Positions 62,390-64,000 of a stretch of 64,000 bases of DNA are shown here, piece by piece. The notes under the pieces were generated by a model that saw nothing but the letters and a program-made list of their open reading frames with translations, ran no database searches and had not been told where the DNA came from. Position 1 is the first letter of the stretch; every line of letters begins with the position of its first letter. This DNA comes from Diatrype stigma. Its lineage: Eukaryota; Ascomycota; Sordariomycetes; Xylariales; Diatrypaceae. The translations under genes were made by a program, and so were the position numbers. Where the stretch lies: NCBI GenBank assembly GCA_022225965.2, contig JAKJXP020000073.1, positions 181,872 to 245,871 on the forward strand, written 5' to 3'.

Positions 62390-64000
62390 AGGTGCATATC
62401 AGAATAATGGCAGTATACGCCTATAAGTAAATGCATTATATGCTGTATATATATAGGTACATAGGTACAATATACGGTAATTACCAAATCAGGATAAAAT
62501 TATAACCTAGAATTATAAATACAATTACTTATCCTTTTATATACTTATTGCGTAAGTTTTTGAATTCTAATTGTAATACCTTTTATTTTCATTATTAGCT
62601 GTATTTACGAATTATACGATAAGATTTTACGCATTAAAAACATTCCGGAATTATATTTTTTTTTATTAACTTTCATAAATCGCAAAAATTAAATGAAATC
62701 GAACGAAATTAAATAAGAATTAATGTTAACTATAAAAACAAAACAAAAACGGCGCTATATTATTAAGAACCAATTAAAATAATAAAGAATTAGCGCAAAC
62801 GAATAAAACCGAACGAGACCGAATAAACGTAACTATAGCCGATTTAATCGATGCGGAACTTTTCGAAGGCTATACTTATTTAAGTAAATAAATATCGCTT
62901 CCGTTCGATTTTGCGGGCGCCCGCAAAAACGAAGAAAAACCTAAGGTCCGTTCCGAGAATAAAACTATAAAGTAATTACTTAAAATTTTACGATGCTTTT
63001 ATAATATTGCCTTATAAATTACGGACGAATATAAAATATATTTAATAAAATCAAATAAAAACGAATAGCAATAAATTTATACTATTATATAAGAAATTTA
63101 GCAATTAATTAAATAAAAAAAAATATATAAAAGCCAAACGGTTGAAAAGGTTAAATTCGAATTTACCCGTAATTACCGATTTTTGGCCTTAACGGCTTAT
63201 ATTTTAATTCTTGGTATATAATTTAATAAAAACAAATCAAATCGAATCAAAACGAATAATAGGCTAATAAATCAAAAACGTCGAAATCCATACCTGCGCC
63301 CTTTATGCCGATAAAATCAAATTTTAAGGCCCTTACGCCGAATGCATAGCTTTTGGCGAAAATTTGTTTAATAAGGCTTGTTTCAATTATAAGTTTTCGG
63401 ATATCCCTAAGCGCTATATTTTCGCCGCCAAATTCGTAGCCGATAAATAATCCTAAACATATCGAATAAAACCGAATAAAACCTAATAGAAACAGCTAAA
63501 AACAAAACCGAACGCCAAGTTAAACGCAAATCCATTAAAAATGCCGTCGACCGCTTTATATTTAATTCCGACGACTTAAACGAAAATATAATCTCGGAAT
63601 TAAAAAAAATGCGCGGTCGAATTAACCGTAAGCTTTTGGTACGTAAAAAGCATCGAAATAGCAAAAAATAAATCCAATAAGATTTAACGAAAACGAATAA
63701 TAACGATTACATATAAAAAAAATTGCTTTTGTTATAAATAAATCGAAAAATACATAGCTTTTGCCTAAAATGGCAAATTAAGTTTTTTAATATTAAGATT
63801 AAATTTAAAAAAATCTTTTTTTTTAAGTTTTTTAAAAAATTATAAATTAATATAATTATTTTAAAAATAAATTATTAAAAAATTTTTAACTTATATATTA
63901 TAATTAAATTCTTTATATTATTTATAACTTTTAAAATATTTTTTTAATTTATATTATTATTATTAAGGTTTTTAATATATTATTTTTTATATTTATCTTT
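62390..64000. repeat. AT-rich block, likely RIP-mutated repeat, extends past window
   Basis: From about 62390 the composition drops abruptly to very AT-rich. TA is extremely common, CA and TG are scarce, and most remaining C sits in CG, the pattern left by RIP (C-to-T at CpA). Decayed coding traces remain on the plus strand: 63340-63450 reads FGENLFNKACFNYKF with SDIPKRYIFAAKFVADK, and 63542-63670 reads DRFIFNSDDLNENIISELKK followed by basic residues and a stop. These suggest a former protein-coding repeat; no family is assigned. Confidence 0.75.

Overview
The window looks like nuclear DNA of a filamentous ascomycete (Pezizomycotina, probably Sordariomycetes; this is inference). The signs are protein genes split by short GT-AG introns of about 55-240 bases, fungal-type protein families, GC-rich coding sequence, and AT-rich stretches that look like products of repeat-induced point mutation (RIP). 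I found no rRNA gene, tRNA gene, CRISPR array or bacterial-style operon.

Layout. 1-7.2 kb is a compact gene block: a truncated MFS transporter (+), then glyoxalase II (-) and the Las1 pre-rRNA processing nuclease (-). 7.2-24.5 kb is almost gene-free and holds one conserved but unnamed Q/S/P-rich protein (12.3-13.4 kb), two MITE-like elements with terminal inverted repeats and TA flanks (16.2 and 18.6 kb), and an AT-rich island (20.3-20.9 kb). 24.5-37.3 kb is a second gene block: a ketohexokinase-like PfkB kinase (-), a Zrg17-like cation diffusion facilitator (-), a divergently placed two-membrane-segment protein (+), and an epoxide-hydrolase-like protein (-). 37.3-56.9 kb is a gene desert of nearly 20 kb with a 10-N assembly gap, a pure (CAG)39 tract and many microsatellites. 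56.9-58.6 kb carries a Zn2Cys6 regulator that appears to lack the usual middle homology domain. From about 62.4 kb to the end the sequence turns abruptly into very AT-rich, CpA-poor DNA with traces of decayed coding sequence.

The genes are housekeeping or metabolic and do not form an obvious pathway or biosynthetic cluster. Several exons are too short to stand out as open frames and were placed by splice-phase reasoning; six multi-exon models are given below. Two of them (the MFS transporter and the sugar kinase) have one junction each that does not close in frame.

I did not find a convincing new biological system. The best leads are the two MITE families, the over-represented interrupted palindrome GTACTTCGTAC in gene-free DNA, the long (CAG)39 tract, a probable GC-AG intron, and two proteins that keep a family fold while lacking the family's catalytic or metal-binding residues.
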